DNA of 64,000 nt. Source: Pholis gunnellus (Eukaryota; Chordata; Actinopteri; Perciformes; Pholidae). This document shows, in pieces, positions 13,017 to 24,861 of the stretch. Position numbers and translations under genes: made by a program. The stretch covers positions 21,652,427 to 21,716,426 of the forward strand of contig OU342818.1 in the NCBI GenBank assembly GCA_910591455.2. Direction: 5' to 3'. The first letter of the stretch is position 1. Every line of letters begins with the position of its first letter. The notes under the pieces were generated by a model, which ran no database searches, was not told the DNA's origin, and was given only the letters and a program-made list of their open reading frames with translations.

Positions 13017-13787
13017 GAGCTCCAACACCTGGCTGAGCAGATCACCAACATGGAGCACAAACACCCAGACTCCCTGCTCATTGTTCTACCCTCACACCCC
13101 CCACCTGCCCCATCATCAAACAACCACCTACACCCCCTGCCTCCTTCTCACCTCTCCCAACCGACCCTAACCCCACCGGCACTGAGGATCTGCGAAGAGG
13201 ATGTGAGTCTGTGGTCTGTGGTCATGAAATCCTTTGAGAGACTGGTGTTAACCCATCTGAAGGACATTACAGGGACCCTGCTGGACCCCCTGCATTTTTC
13301 CTACCGTGCAAACAGGTCGGTGGATGATGCAGTCAGTATGGGACTGCACTACATGCTGCAACACCTCGACTCCCCAGGGACATATGCAAGGGTTCTGTTT
13401 GTGGACTTCAGCTCGGCGTTCAACACCATCATCCCAGCAATACTCCAACCCAAACTCTTCCAGCTCACTGTGCCAGCATCCACCTGTTAGTGGATCACAA
13501 ACTTCCTGACTGAGAGGACGCAGCAGGTGAGGCTGGGAAAGATCACATCCAGCACCCAGACTAACAGCACTGGACTCCCTAGGGGTGTGTGCTCTCCCCA
13601 CTGCACTTCTCCCTCTACAACAACGACTGCACCTCAGAGGACCCAGCAGTTAAACTCCTGAAGTTTGCAGACGACACAACGGTCATCGGCCTCATCAGGG
13701 ACGGTGACGAGTCTGCGTACAGGCGAGAGGTTGAACAGCTGGTCCTCTGGTGTGGTCAGAACAACCTGGAGCTTGTACGTGATAGCA
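13000..13787 (+). pseudogene. LINE reverse transcriptase fragment (copy 1)
   Basis: The frame from about 13000 carries the end of the endonuclease block (CVSEELQHLAEQITNMEHKH) and jumps through a proline-rich linker into the RT domain: SVVMKSFERLVLTHLKD, PLHFSYRANRSVDDAV and YARVLFVDFSSAFNTI. A stop (TAG near 13489) and a frame change follow. A second frame gives VKLLKFADDTTVIGLIRDG, with the catalytic FADD motif near 13666, and EQLVLWCGQNNLEL, after which similarity stops. In an active LINE this protein copies the RNA at the nicked target. Here the fingers part of RT is deleted and the frame is broken at least twice. Confidence 0.85.
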
Positions 13788-14379
13788 AAATGCAATGTAC
13801 AATGTCTCCTGAGGTTTCAATAGATGGATTGAAAATTTGTAAAACTGAACATTTTCAAAAGTTACAGCTGAAATATTTGTCTGTCTAATATCAATATAAG
13901 AGAAGTCATCTTGTGGCTCTCAAAGGTTCTGGTCTGCAAGTAGCTGAAAGGATTAACAAGAAGAAAGCAAATGAATGAAATCTGCTTCAAATACAGTATG
14001 TTCAGCGGTAAAAGGAATCTGCAAGCACATCGTGTTGCAGTGAATTATGAATGAAACAGAATGTATATCTTCAGCCTAGGAATGAGGTTTTGCAGTCAGT
14101 TTTAGTTCAGGGGGATTGCTGGCACTAACTCAGTGTAGTAATTGAGATATTAAGTGTTACATTGGCAGTGTGAGCATCTTCAATTGAGTCGTAATACTTG
14201 GATAGAATACTGAACCAGACATTTAAATATTATCGTGGAGAATATTGAGGTGTATCTGGATCTCATACAGTTGCTGGGATTTACTTATCCCTGATGTTTG
14301 ACCGTAAATTCATAGCCGCTTCTGGTAGTGGTGGTGCGTTTGTGAGTTAATGATGATTTAAGTTGTTTTTTTAGGCAGA
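13788..14379. other. Unique DNA, no gene seen
   Basis: AT-rich sequence between the truncated LINE and the tandem array. I see no LINE 3' end, no tail and no other element. Confidence 0.5.
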
Positions 14380-15390
14380 TTCAACTCAAGTCTCCAGTCA
14401 TTTAAGAAAAGTCAAAGTCTACTCTAAAGTGATTTGAGATAAGCAAATCTCCAGTCATTCCTAAAAGTCCAAGTCAAGCCTGAAGTAATTTGTGATTGGT
14501 TCATGTCAAGTGTTGAGTCATTCAAGATAAGATCAAGTCAAGTCTCAAGGATTCAAAGATAAGTCCAAATCCAAATATAAAGTTGGTCATCATATCAAAG
14601 ATAAATTAAAGTCATGTCTCAAAGTATCCAACATGAGACCAAATCAAGTCTCCAGTCATTTAAGATGAATAAAGTCAATCTTAAAGTAATTTGTGATTTG
14701 TTTCGATCAAGTTTCTAGTCATTCAAGATAAGACCAGGTCAAGTCTCAAGGTATGCAAGATAAATCCAAGTCAAGCCTAAAGTCATTCGTGATTTGTTCA
14801 GGTCAAGTGTCGACATGTGAGATGAAGCCCAGTCTAAAGGTATCCAAAATAAGTCAAATTCAAGTCTTAAGGTAGGCTATCCAAGATAAGTCCAAGCAAA
14901 GTCTCAACTTATTCCAGATAAGTCCAAGTCAAGTCTCAAATCATTTTCGATGTCCAAGTCAAGTCAAAAGTAATTCGCCAGCTCAATTCCAAAAAACATT
15001 TGTAATTCATTCAGGTCAAGTGTCAAGTCATCCAAGATAAGACAAAGTCAAGTCTCAAGTCATTCAAATAAGTCTAAAAGGCAGGCTATCCAAGATAAGT
15101 CCACGTTGTGTTTCAAGAGAAGTCCAAGTTAAGTTTCAAGTCACTTTGAGATTGGTCCAAGTCAACTCTCAGGAGTCTTGATAAGCAAATTTATGTTTAA
15201 GTTGCAAGTCTCTCAAGTTTCCGAACGGTGACATGTAATTGGATTTCCCTATCAAAGCTTTAAGTACAGTTTACTATTATCACTTATTTTCACAACTGAG
15301 ACCAAGTTCAGGCCATACAAGGCATCAGTCTCAAGTCAAGTCATTAGGTAATCAAGACTCACAGTAATCAAGTCTCAAGTCTGCAGCTCT
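14380..15390. repeat. Degenerate tandem array (AAGTCAAGTCTCAAGTCATT-like units)
   Basis: About 1 kb is built from imperfect copies of the words AAGTCAAGTCTCAAG, GTCATTCAAGATAAGTCC and AAAGTAATTTGTGATTTGTTC. The words recur roughly every 25-35 bp with variable spacing and substitutions, forming a mixed higher-order pattern rather than identical units. The core AAGTC appears dozens of times on the plus strand. There is no coding potential and no flanking transposon ends. It is a diverged minisatellite. The unit variability and lack of constant spacers argue against any CRISPR-like array. Confidence 0.85.
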
Positions 15391-17633
15391 TGTGTTCAGT
15401 TTCTGCCAAACTACTACCATTCTTTCCCATTTTACAGGGAACAATATGCATTAATCAACATCAACGTTAATGTGCCAATGTTAGCCAAATTGCCAAATTT
15501 CATATATTGTGCCACTTGACCAGATGTTAAAAGTATTCATTAAAATGCCAATGAAGTCGAAAAGATGTGAAATCAGAAGAGGACTAGACATAAAGCAGCT
15601 AAACCGAGGATGAAAAAACAAAATATACAATGTAAGCAATTAATGCTGAATAAAAGCATGCAGACAGCCAGTGCAAACACTAGCATCTGAAGATATACTG
15701 CTACTGTTTCTGTCCATAACACCCGTTTGAGGTTACAATATTATGGACGTGAACAATGACGGATGGGACTGTCCGCCTCAAAGGCTACCCTGTCTCCCTG
15801 AGAAAGGTAAGCTCTTCGTCTTCTAATGACTCCATTTCTGAATCCCTTGTCTTCCAGCAAGGAGGTGTGCAGACACCCAGTAGTAAATGATTACTTGGAT
15901 GACTGTTGACATCTTCATAAAAACGGGGTGTGTTGTGGGATTCAGGCGGAGGCCGTGCTGGTGGGAAGTCTGAAGATGACATGATCAAAGTTAACCTTTA
16001 ATATTATGGCACCGGGGGAAGTATTTTGTCCAGAGCTGAAAGGCGTTGTAAGTTACTACCATTTTATTCCACCATTTTCGCTGAATCACTGACTCTGTGA
16101 ATAACTGCCACATAAAAACAGTGAATAACCTTCACTGGGAAGCAGAAGTGAGGAGTCTGTCCTTTATAGAAACCCAGAGTTTGGGAGAAAAGGACATTGA
16201 TAAAGAAGGTGTCAGAGGCCCACCGGGGTCCGTAACGGAAATGCAGCCGGACATCTGCTCACAGAAGGCAAACCATCTTTTCATGAAACAGCTACTCCTG
16301 GCGTGCTCATGGGAAGCATCGTACATTTTTTGGCTGAGGAGATAGGAAGTGAACGAGAACGTTCTCATTGTAAGAGAATGCCTAAACTCAAAATATAGAT
16401 TATATTGGGGTAGAATGGAGGGGAGGAAATCCTTTTAACATGATAAATGCTCCCTTGTAAATAGAACACAATTTAGAAATCATTTAGTGTTTTACAATAG
16501 CCTGTGGGGGTTGAGATAATTGCATACGGGCAAGCCATTCAGTTCATGTGAAATCTATAAATAAACATTGCTATTTAGCTAAGAGACAGGGGGAAAAAAT
16601 TGCTTTCCATATTACTACGACACCATAATAAACAAAGAGAGCACAGTTGAATAAAACACAGCGAGGTTGTGAACTGTGTGGAGCAGCATGGAGATGGAAA
16701 TGTTTTGATCTGCTGTTGGCTACAAGTGATACCTTCACCATAACTCCTGACAGGGGGAAGTGGTTTTACTTTGAAATGTCACCTGGGGAACACAGAGCGA
16801 GTATGATTCTCAATGTAACCTCAGCAAGATGGAGCAAGTTTAATTGGTCTGGACTGCAATGTGGAGCTATTGATTGACACTCACCACACTTCAGCACTTT
16901 AAAGGGCATTAGCATCTCAGTACATTTTATCAACCTTCTGAAAAAGGGAGATGTGGTATGGGAAACGGTGCTGGCTCCAATCTAGCCGAGAGAAAACAGT
17001 TCACAAGTGCCCTTAAAATGACTGATAATTTGCCTGTTTCAGCTCCCATACAGCGTTCACGCAACATTTTGTGACACAGCCATTGAACAGACTGTCACTT
17101 TTAATGGACGTAATTTTCAAATAATAGTCCGGTTCCAAATTTAAAAAGGTGCCTCGGGGGTGAGCTATTCAAAATAGTAAGGGAAAAATGTCCAGACTGA
17201 GGCAGGTTGGTGCGCTTTTGCATCAAGAAGTAATGCTTCGGTTGGAAATGCCATTTTCCAGGAAGTCTTTTTAATTATAATGTTCACCAACTCATTTTAT
17301 ATGGCTGTCTACTACCGTGCTTTAAGACAGAAGATAAAAGCTTTACAGTTTGGAGCGTCGGTAAAGCCCTTAACTGTATGGAAATCAAATCATTAGATTT
17401 TGATGGATTACAGGGTAGGTTAGAAAGCTTTCTCCCCAGCTTTTGAGATACCAGTGACTTGGGATTTCTGTCAACACAGTGGAGGGGAATGGAATTACAG
17501 GAAATGAAGATGGCACTTGAAAAATTCAACAGCAACACATCTTTCCAGAAACAGTGGTCGCTGTTCAGTTTTGGGTTAACCACTTTGACACTAGCTAGTG
17601 AAGCTAAGCTACTCCTCATGGGAAGTATAGCTC
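15391..17633. other. Unique DNA, no gene seen
   Basis: No repeat family or exon was recognised. Several frames of 60-111 codons (15785-15988 minus, 16097-16345 plus, 17284-17619 minus) have no domain resemblance and overlap frames on the other strand. The last 15 bp before 17634 may be involved in a weak LINE target duplication. Confidence 0.45.
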
Positions 17634-19386
17634 AAGATGGCGCCGCGGACGGCTGCCAAGGTGTGTTGATGCTCATTGTTTTATGTGGTTTTTGTTGTAA
17701 ATACTGTTTTCTGCTGCGATACCTGGAGCTCTTTCACCAGAGATGAGCTCATAAACATTAGGGGAACAACTCCAGTGGACTTACTTCCAACTTTTCTGTT
17801 AACTTCTGTGGAATTACTGGAGATTTTAGTCAAAGGTGCGCTCACCTTAACTCATGCAGTGAAACGCCGTAGGAGAGGGAAACGTTCCGGTGCGCTTGTG
17901 CGTCTCCGCTCACCTGGATTTCTCTCCAACGTTCGCTCACTATGCAACAAACTGGATGAACTTCAGCTACTGGTGGGGAAAAACAGAGACTTTTCTTCAT
18001 TCTCTGTTTTGTGCTTCACTAAGACCCGGCTCTGTGGATCGATACCGGACATCGCGTTCCAGCTGGCTGGCTTCCAGCTGTTTAGAGTGGACCGTGACTC
18101 GGAGCTATCCGGCAAATCGAAGGGTGGAGGAATCTGTTTCTACTCCAACAGTAGCTGGTGCAACGATGTGACAGTGATTCAGCAGCACTGTTCTCCTGAT
18201 CTGGAATATTTCATTATAAACTGTAAACCCTTTTACTCCCCCCGTGAATTCGCTTCATTCATTCTAGTCGGTGTTTACATTCCACCGCAGGCCAACGTGC
18301 AGGAGGCACAGCGGACACTCGCCGAACAGATACTGTGTGTGGAGCGGACCAACCAGGACTCTTTAGTTATTGTCCTTGGTGACTTTAACAAAGGAAATCT
18401 CAGCCATGAACTCCCCAAATACAGACAGTTTAGTAAATGCTCAACTAGAGAGGAGAACATTCTGGACCACTGTTACACCACAATCAGCGGGGCTTATCAC
18501 GCCGTCCCTCGTGCTGCACTGGGACTCTCTGACCACGTCATGGTCCATCTGATTTCTGCATACAGGCAGAAACTAAAGCTCTGTAAACCTGTGGTGAGGA
18601 AATTCAAGCAGTGGACCAGTGAAGCTCTGGAGGATCTTTGGGCATGCTTGGACTGTACAGACTGGGATGTCTTCAGGACTGCTACCAACAGTCTGGATGA
18701 GTACACAGAGGCTGTGACGTCATACATTAGCTTCTGTGAGGACAGCTGTGTTCCATCAAGCACCAGGGTGAGTTACAACAACGACAAACCCTGGTTTACA
18801 GCAGAACTCAGACAGCTAAGGCTGCACAAGAAACAGGCATTTAGGAGTAGGGACAAGGACTTGTACAAAGAGGCAAAATACAGGTTTAGTAAGGCGGTGA
18901 GAGACACTAAACGACTCTGAGAAACTACAACAACTGCAGCTCTCAGCAAGTGACTCTGCTTCTGTCTGGAGAGGTCTCAGACAAATAACAAACCTAAAAC
19001 CTCCCACATGAATGACCAATGTCTGGCAGACAAGCTGAACGAGTTCTACTGTAGATTTGAAAGACAATGGGACAGTCCTGACACCACCCGCTCCATCAAC
19101 CAGCCCCAATTTCCAACCAGTCCCAGGACAATTTCTTACCGGTCACTGTAAGAAATCTATGTTTCTTTATTTAATAAACACACTTTTAACATTACACTAT
19201 ATCATACTTGTTTATAGTACTGATATCTGTTTGTTGTGCACTTTATTTTATATTCTATTGTACATTTTTATGTTTTTATTTCTTGCATTGTGTTGATTGT
19301 TTAGTGTTATTGTTTATTGTTATTCACCACCCGCCATGACAAATTCCTTGAATGTGCAACATAAACGGTTTCTGATTCTGAAGTAG
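17634..19386 (+). mobile_element. LINE copy 2 (L2/CR1/Rex1-like), reverse transcriptase deleted
   Basis: It starts at AAGATGGCGCCGCGGACGGC, matching the start of the copy at 12343. It holds an open endonuclease frame (17676-18920), then a broken continuation coding for DQCLADKLNEFYCRFERQWD-like sequence. It then passes directly into an AT-rich 3' UTR ending in ACGGTTTCTGATTCTGAAG, a short TTCTGA-type tail. The whole RT domain is missing, so this is an internally deleted copy with both ends kept. An imperfect duplication (GAAGTATAGCTCAA before, GAAGTAGTAAAGCTACAA after) may be a target site but is not convincing. Confidence 0.85.
17676..18920 (+). pseudogene. LINE endonuclease ORF with mutated catalytic Glu
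   Basis: A 414-codon open frame. Residues 1-80 are the leader found in this LINE group, including a basic patch (KRRRRGKR, 63-70). Residues 83-290 are an EEP-type endonuclease with NVRSL (85-89), GGGICFYSN (150-158), KPFYSPREF (184-192), ILVGVYIPPQA (196-206), GDFN (235-238) and LSDH (284-287). The family motif TETWL, intact in the copy at 12343, reads TKTRL here. The metal-coordinating Glu has become Lys116 (codon 18021-18023), so nicking activity is not expected despite the open frame. Residues 300-414 are the linker toward RT (FRSRDKDLYKEAKYRFSKAV), and the frame ends where RT should follow. Confidence 0.85.
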
Positions 19387-21693
19387 TAAAGCTACAACAC
19401 ATGCTACTGAGTAATTGTTTCTTGATGTGAATTAGCAACCCAGTCACCAGAATAAAATGTTGGTAATGCACGTTTCTGCAAACCAGGCATACATTGAACT
19501 TCTACATTTCTTCTTGAGTATCCCAAAGTTATAGTCTTAACGTATAACAAGTTTTAGGTTTAGGCAACAACTAAGACATGTTAAAATAAGTACATCACTT
19601 TTGGATTTACATATAGACACAAACCACTCTCCTCGGTGTAAGTCCGGTGTTTGACCCACCCGGCCTTGTCCCACGTGGCAATTGATTTGATATACGTCAA
19701 AAAAGTAATTGACAATGCGAATTTAATCAGTATAATTTAAGAGACCAGGCTGGAAATGTCAGCTTTTTTTCTTTTAAATGCATATTATTAGAATGATTTG
19801 GCCACTTGGCAGCAAAACAAGCTGTGAACACAACATTGACAAATAATGACCTCATAAAGTTGTTATGGCAAATGTTTGAGCTAAAAAGTTGTCTACACAT
19901 TCAGCAGACACAGAGCAATGCCCTCCAATATTGATAAGCATTTCTACGTATAACAAACGTGCAAAATCAGATATGTAATTTTATTAATATATGTACAAAT
20001 AATCTAAATGTTTACTGCAATGAACTTTGTTCCACTGTTATGCATTACATGGAACCAAACCATAAAACAATTAAAACAAACCTTTCAAAAACCCATGTAG
20101 GCTTTAATTACAATTTGCCTGAAATCCTATTGGGGCGATAGCAGGTCATCGTCATCTGATTACTTTGAGATGCAGCGCAACACTTTGTGTCAAGTCGTTC
20201 TAGCATTAAATCAGAATAATGTATATTGGTTTAATTAAATCAATTGTGAAAGTTTAAAAGAGCAATAACATTATGATGAAAGTGTATGATGGCCATTGCA
20301 ATGCTCACTTATGTCTCACAAGTTGCCATTTTGGGGTTAATACCATTTGTTGCACAGGTTTGGTGCTAAATTTAAGTATTTTTGACCATTCGAAAATTGA
20401 GGAAAATGATCAAAAAACCCTCAAATACCACATTAAGATACCATAGGAAAATCTATGCCGTGATTTGGTGTCCAAAACGTTTGACCCGTGGGAGAATTTT
20501 GCATTATCTCCTGTGACTACGTCAAGATGAAAGTGTTTCACTCGTGTCAATGTGAAGGTGCAGTAGGAAATGTTCAGTTTTGGAATGTTCATCTTTTTTT
20601 TTTTCCAGGATTGTCGCCAAAGACTGGCAATTCGTAGTACTGCAAATGTATAAATAATGCAATACTTATGTTACCTCATTCAGCAATAAAGAGTGACTAA
20701 ACAGACATTTGAATGAAAAATCTTCGCGAATATTACTTTAGGAATAAGTAAGTACTTATCACAGTTCCTGTTACGCTGCATAATCTACAGACCTTGCAGG
20801 GAATGCTTTTCTCTCCAACTACTTTCTACCAGAGAAGTATTTCCCTTTTAAAAACTGGGTCCAAAGTCAAAATCTCAAATCTCACCCTTTCCAAAGGGGG
20901 CAACTGTAAAGAGATATTACAAATGACCTTTTTAATCTGTCTGATCAAATGCAGTCCCGGCAGCCATGCACGATTTCATAGCACACTGACGTCTGTTGTA
21001 AACTGATACAACTCTATAAATAGTGATATCATTGTATATCTAACAAACTGTCGTACGTGGATAATCAGTAAACAACAGCCAATGAATATGGCCACGTTGT
21101 TGCCAGCAGTGGATCGTCCTTGTTGTGTTTGACCAGCAAACAACCCAGAGTCTTTCATATTGGCTTACACAGCCCATGAGCACCAACACATGAAGTAATT
21201 ACCGCTCTGCACATGCATGTACACGCTGTGTGCACATGCACACTGCAAGGCTACATGTGTATCATGCACACAACAAAGCAGAGACGTAATTTGTGTCCTT
21301 GTGCGAGTTGCTGCCAACTGTCTGAATGTTTGATTACTCAAATGAAATGTGTCTGAAAAACTGATTATGTGGCATCAGAGGGAAACTGATGATGAATTAT
21401 GGATGCGTTTCACTCTTGCAGATGAAATTCTGCTGTGTGAATTCAGTGAGAACAACGCTGTTTACTGAGACAGAGGGTCCTTGGGTTGTCTTTCCGTCAC
21501 ACTTGCCGTGCAATTATTTCACAATCTACATAACTTCCATATTACGCTTTAATCAGTGCTGATGTAGAGGCCGATGAGTTCATATGTTGGATTTGTGATG
21601 CTCAGCCAGTCACACGCATGAAAACAGAAGTGGAAAAATAAGTAAATAAAAGACTGATTTCTAAATTATTTTACTATGAAATACAGGAATAAC
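19387..21693. other. Unique AT-rich DNA, no gene seen
   Basis: A stretch near 19555-19680 (TTTTAGGTTTAGGCAACAAC, then CTCGGTGTAAGTCCGGTG) may be another diverged piece of the dispersed family seen at 41970. Nothing else is recognisable. Small frames here are AT-rich and look random. Confidence 0.45.
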
Positions 21694-22955
21694 CAGTGGC
21701 AGGCCGTGCATTTTATACCTGGGCCTTCAGTGCAGTCTTGCAGCTGAAACACCACCTAATAACCTCATGATGGCGCCACAGCTACGGTTATTTGTTTCTA
21801 GGAGTTTAATAATACACGTATTCGTATTAAACCATTTGGTACGAGGCTTACAAGCTGAACAATACGTTTGAATAATACTAGTGCATTTGGAAAATGCAGA
21901 AGCTTAAATTGTGGGAAATATAATGTTTTCGGTGGACTGCGCTCACATAGGAGACAACGGGCTGTGACCTCTCAACCCGGAACAAAAAAAAAACAGCTGA
22001 GGCCCGGCACTTCTGATAGGCTAGGCTAAACTAGTTTAATTAACAAACAATAACTCTGCGCATGATGGTATGCTTTGTAATTAACAGGCAATGCATACAG
22101 TACAAATCTATATAATTAACACTGACAACAACAAACTCACAAGAACCAGTAACATACAGTATATTCATATGACAAATCAATCCAGCAACACTGCAGCGGA
22201 ACACGCATTCTACTACACACTCGAGGGCCATTCAGATATTAGATGTAAAAAAACAAACGCAGACTTACCAAATACTGTTCACTTAAAGAGAAACTGCATC
22301 CTCCTTTCTTTGTTGACAAAGAGTTTAGTCCCATGGTTAAATTCCAACTCACAAAATGCAAAAAATTTAATTTCTTCCATAACTTTCAATTTGAACTCTC
22401 ACTACTCCGACTAATCTCTGATGGCTATTTTAAGTTTCGTTTGACAATAGTCAAGTGCTCGCCCACTGACCAATCACAGCACACGCTACACCTCACTGCA
22501 GAGCTCTACCAGAAAACTGAGCTGCACGTAATGCTGATGTAGCTGTAGGCCAGCTAGCAGCTCTGGTGCGTCAAAGAATACGCTCAACATGTCAAACTAA
22601 AGATCTGATTGGTTGAACACTATGAAAATCAACAATATCATCCCCATTCACTTAAACTGCAAAGGGATTCACTTGTGAGTCTGCAGGCCTCGGGCCTCTC
22701 TTCTTACCTAGAGACACAGAGGTGAAATCTGATTGGATAAAAGCTCCACTTAAAACAAGCTGCACTGGAAGCAGAGCAACTGAGGAAGACAGAAGCTGTG
22801 CAATGAGAAAATAAGATAATGGGAAAGATATTTTTATAAATTATGATACATCTAGTGTATTTAAGAAAAAATATTAAATTATAAAATAGCTATAACTTTG
22901 TGATTCTGTTTAGGCCAGCAGTGAAGGCTTTGCAGGCCCTGATGGCCCCCCACTG
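21694..22955 (+). mobile_element. Non-autonomous hAT-like element, copy 1
   Basis: It begins CAGTGGCAGGCCGTGCATTT and ends GGCCCCCCACTG, giving short imperfect terminal inverted repeats of the CAGTGG type. The same outer sequence is found at 54058-58619, where an 8-bp duplication supports the hAT assignment. This copy has no transposase frame. The bases next to its ends (GGAATAAC and CCCGCTCT) do not form a duplication, so the insertion flanks may be rearranged. The internal part from TTAA (22117) to TTAA (22750) is inverted relative to the other copy. Confidence 0.75.
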
Positions 22956-24402
22956 CCCGCTCTAATCCTTGTGGAGACACTACAGGCAAAAACATTGTGT
23001 TTCAAGCACTTATCAATTTTGAGATCTATTTTGCTTCCATAACACGTCTTCTTTCAAACTAGTGGAAAGAAAACATCAAAAACACACATTGAAGTGTTTA
23101 CTTTACTACTTTGTCTATTTACATCTGCAAATTTATACAAAATGCACCAAAAATGACCATTAAATAATGCCTCAGTAGCATTTTTAAACATAACATTTCA
23201 TAAAACTTGTAATACAAATTAATTGCAAGTTATCTATTGGAAAAGTGTCAGGGTGATATATATTACTTAATTGTTTACCCAATTCACCTGTAGTGGCTTC
23301 AAAATGTTCAAAACATATCTTTAAAGGCTGTTTTCTCAAAATGAGTTTTATTCAGAGACTGAGCCAGAAATCTCAACTTCAGTAGCTCGTACATACACCA
23401 AACTTCCCAATTTCATTCCTCTCTATATTCTGAAGGTTTCTAAACGGGTTTGTTCATATATCATTCAAAGCCTGATTTATACAACATTTCATACTAAAAA
23501 CAGAGAAAATAGTTTGTTTATGGCTTTTGACAGTATTTTCTGATTCATGGAGTGATACAAAGTGATATCCTAAATTGCCTCTAATATGTTATTGAAATAA
23601 AACACTATTTTAGAATCTGGCATTAAGTAATGTTCAGATTTCTGTTCTGGAATTGTATGCCAGTTAGCACTTATTTAATGAGAAAATCAATCACTCATTT
23701 GCATATTCAAACACATTTTTCAACAACAAAAAAAGTAATAATGTAAGTAATCGACTGGGGGAGGTTTTATGGTTGTATCTATTATTCAATTCTTGTGGGT
23801 TCTCGTGCTCAGGAAGTGTGTCCCACAGAGCCGACTGTTCATGTTACACTATGCATTAAGTATGAGTTTCCCAACTGTGAACAAATGTTCCAACAAGATG
23901 AAATTAGTAATGTATTGCAACATACAACCCTCACACACGTGTGCCTTGTACCAAATGGTATGATGGCACTGCTTGGTTGACACCAGACTCATCCCATGCA
24001 GTTGTGCTTGGGCCGTTTGTCCTGACTCTATTCCTAGGCGTGGTTTACAATAGTCCTAGATGTAGCCTAGTCTTTAATTAATTTAACAGGGAATCTCAAG
24101 GAAGATTAGAAATACGCCAGCACTATATTACATTTCAAAATAAATCTCTAACAGGGCAGGTTTAACGTCAGATTATTGAGATCAGCAAGCACCAGCAGCT
24201 ACGTTTTTATTGACAGGAGCAGTCAACCAATGATTGTGATGAAATTGGCCACTTTAGCATGTACAAAAAAGATGAAGATGTATACTTTCTAACTTCTTAG
24301 TCATAAGCCCATTATTTCCAGAATTATTATCATATTCAATGATACATTTTGTTAGGAAAAATAATGCTACTTGTGTTGGGTATTTTCGTACTTACCTACA
24401 GT
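22956..24402. other. Unique AT-rich DNA, no gene seen
   Basis: No repeat ends, RNA genes or protein domains were recognised. The composition is low-GC with frequent A/T runs. Confidence 0.5.
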
Positions 24403-24826
24403 CAGTGGCGGCTGGCCAATAGAGGGCGCTAGGGCACTGCCCCCCCTTGAGCCACAAAAATACAAATAATAATAATAACTTATACAAATTGTCAATATTT
24501 GTCTCTTTGAAATGTGGAATGCACCCAGTAATATGTGTAAAATAAGATATCTGTGCAAAATATATGCTTTTCCTGCACATCCTCTTCGCCTGTCTGCATG
24601 TCTCAGCAGTGCTGGGGCTGTGGAAAAATCTCCCACAGGAGGCGGGTCTAAGAAGCAGTTTAGCTAATTGCTGATTAAATATATAAATGTATGACATACG
24701 ATTTAGCCAATCAGCGTCCTCAAAAAATACATTCAACCTGACCTCACAATCAGACAGCAGACTAGCGGAAAAGGGAAGCAGTTCATCTCCTGTCTGAGAA
24801 AGTAAGAAAACATGAGAACACATGGG
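24403..24826 (+). mobile_element. hAT-like element fragment (CAGTGGCGGCTGG family), left end
   Basis: It starts CAGTGGCGGCTGGCCAATAG and continues through GGGCGCTAGGGCACTGCCCC and TTGAGCCACA. It matches the left part of the element at 51512-54037 and the reverse complement of 30755-31504, including the shared words GAGGCGGGTCTA, GCCAATCAGCGTCCTCA and TCAGACAGCAGACTAGCGG. Similarity stops at about 24826, where the next element begins, so the right end is missing here. The 89-168 codon minus-strand frames across it are incidental; relatives do not keep them. Confidence 0.8.
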
Positions 24827-24861
24827 GTACATCCCAAGTCTCTTAATTGCATCCCGGTTTC

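Larger units (their letters stand above)
12343..13787 (+). mobile_element. LINE copy 1 (L2/CR1/Rex1-like), internally deleted and 3' truncated
   Basis: A non-LTR retrotransposon copy. It starts at AAGATGGCGCCGCGGATGGC, the same start as the second copy at 17634, so the 5' end is probably genuine. It codes in order for an N-terminal leader, an EEP-type endonuclease part and a reverse transcriptase part, but frameshifts and internal deletions separate them. Homology to the family ends at about 13787, inside the RT region after FADD, and I find no 3' UTR or tail. The exact clade (L2, Rex1 or a CR1 relative) is uncertain. It cannot encode a working protein. Confidence 0.85.

Noticed and set aside
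14380..15390. CRISPR-like array
   Set aside because: Units are degenerate, spacing is variable and there are no unique spacers; the context is vertebrate.
17620..19400. Clear target duplication around LINE copy 2
   Set aside because: GAAGTATAGCTCAA and GAAGTAGTAAAGCTACAA match only with gaps, and L2/CR1-type elements often lack duplications.
21686..22963. 8-bp duplication around hAT-like copy 1
   Set aside because: The flanks GGAATAAC and CCCGCTCT do not match.
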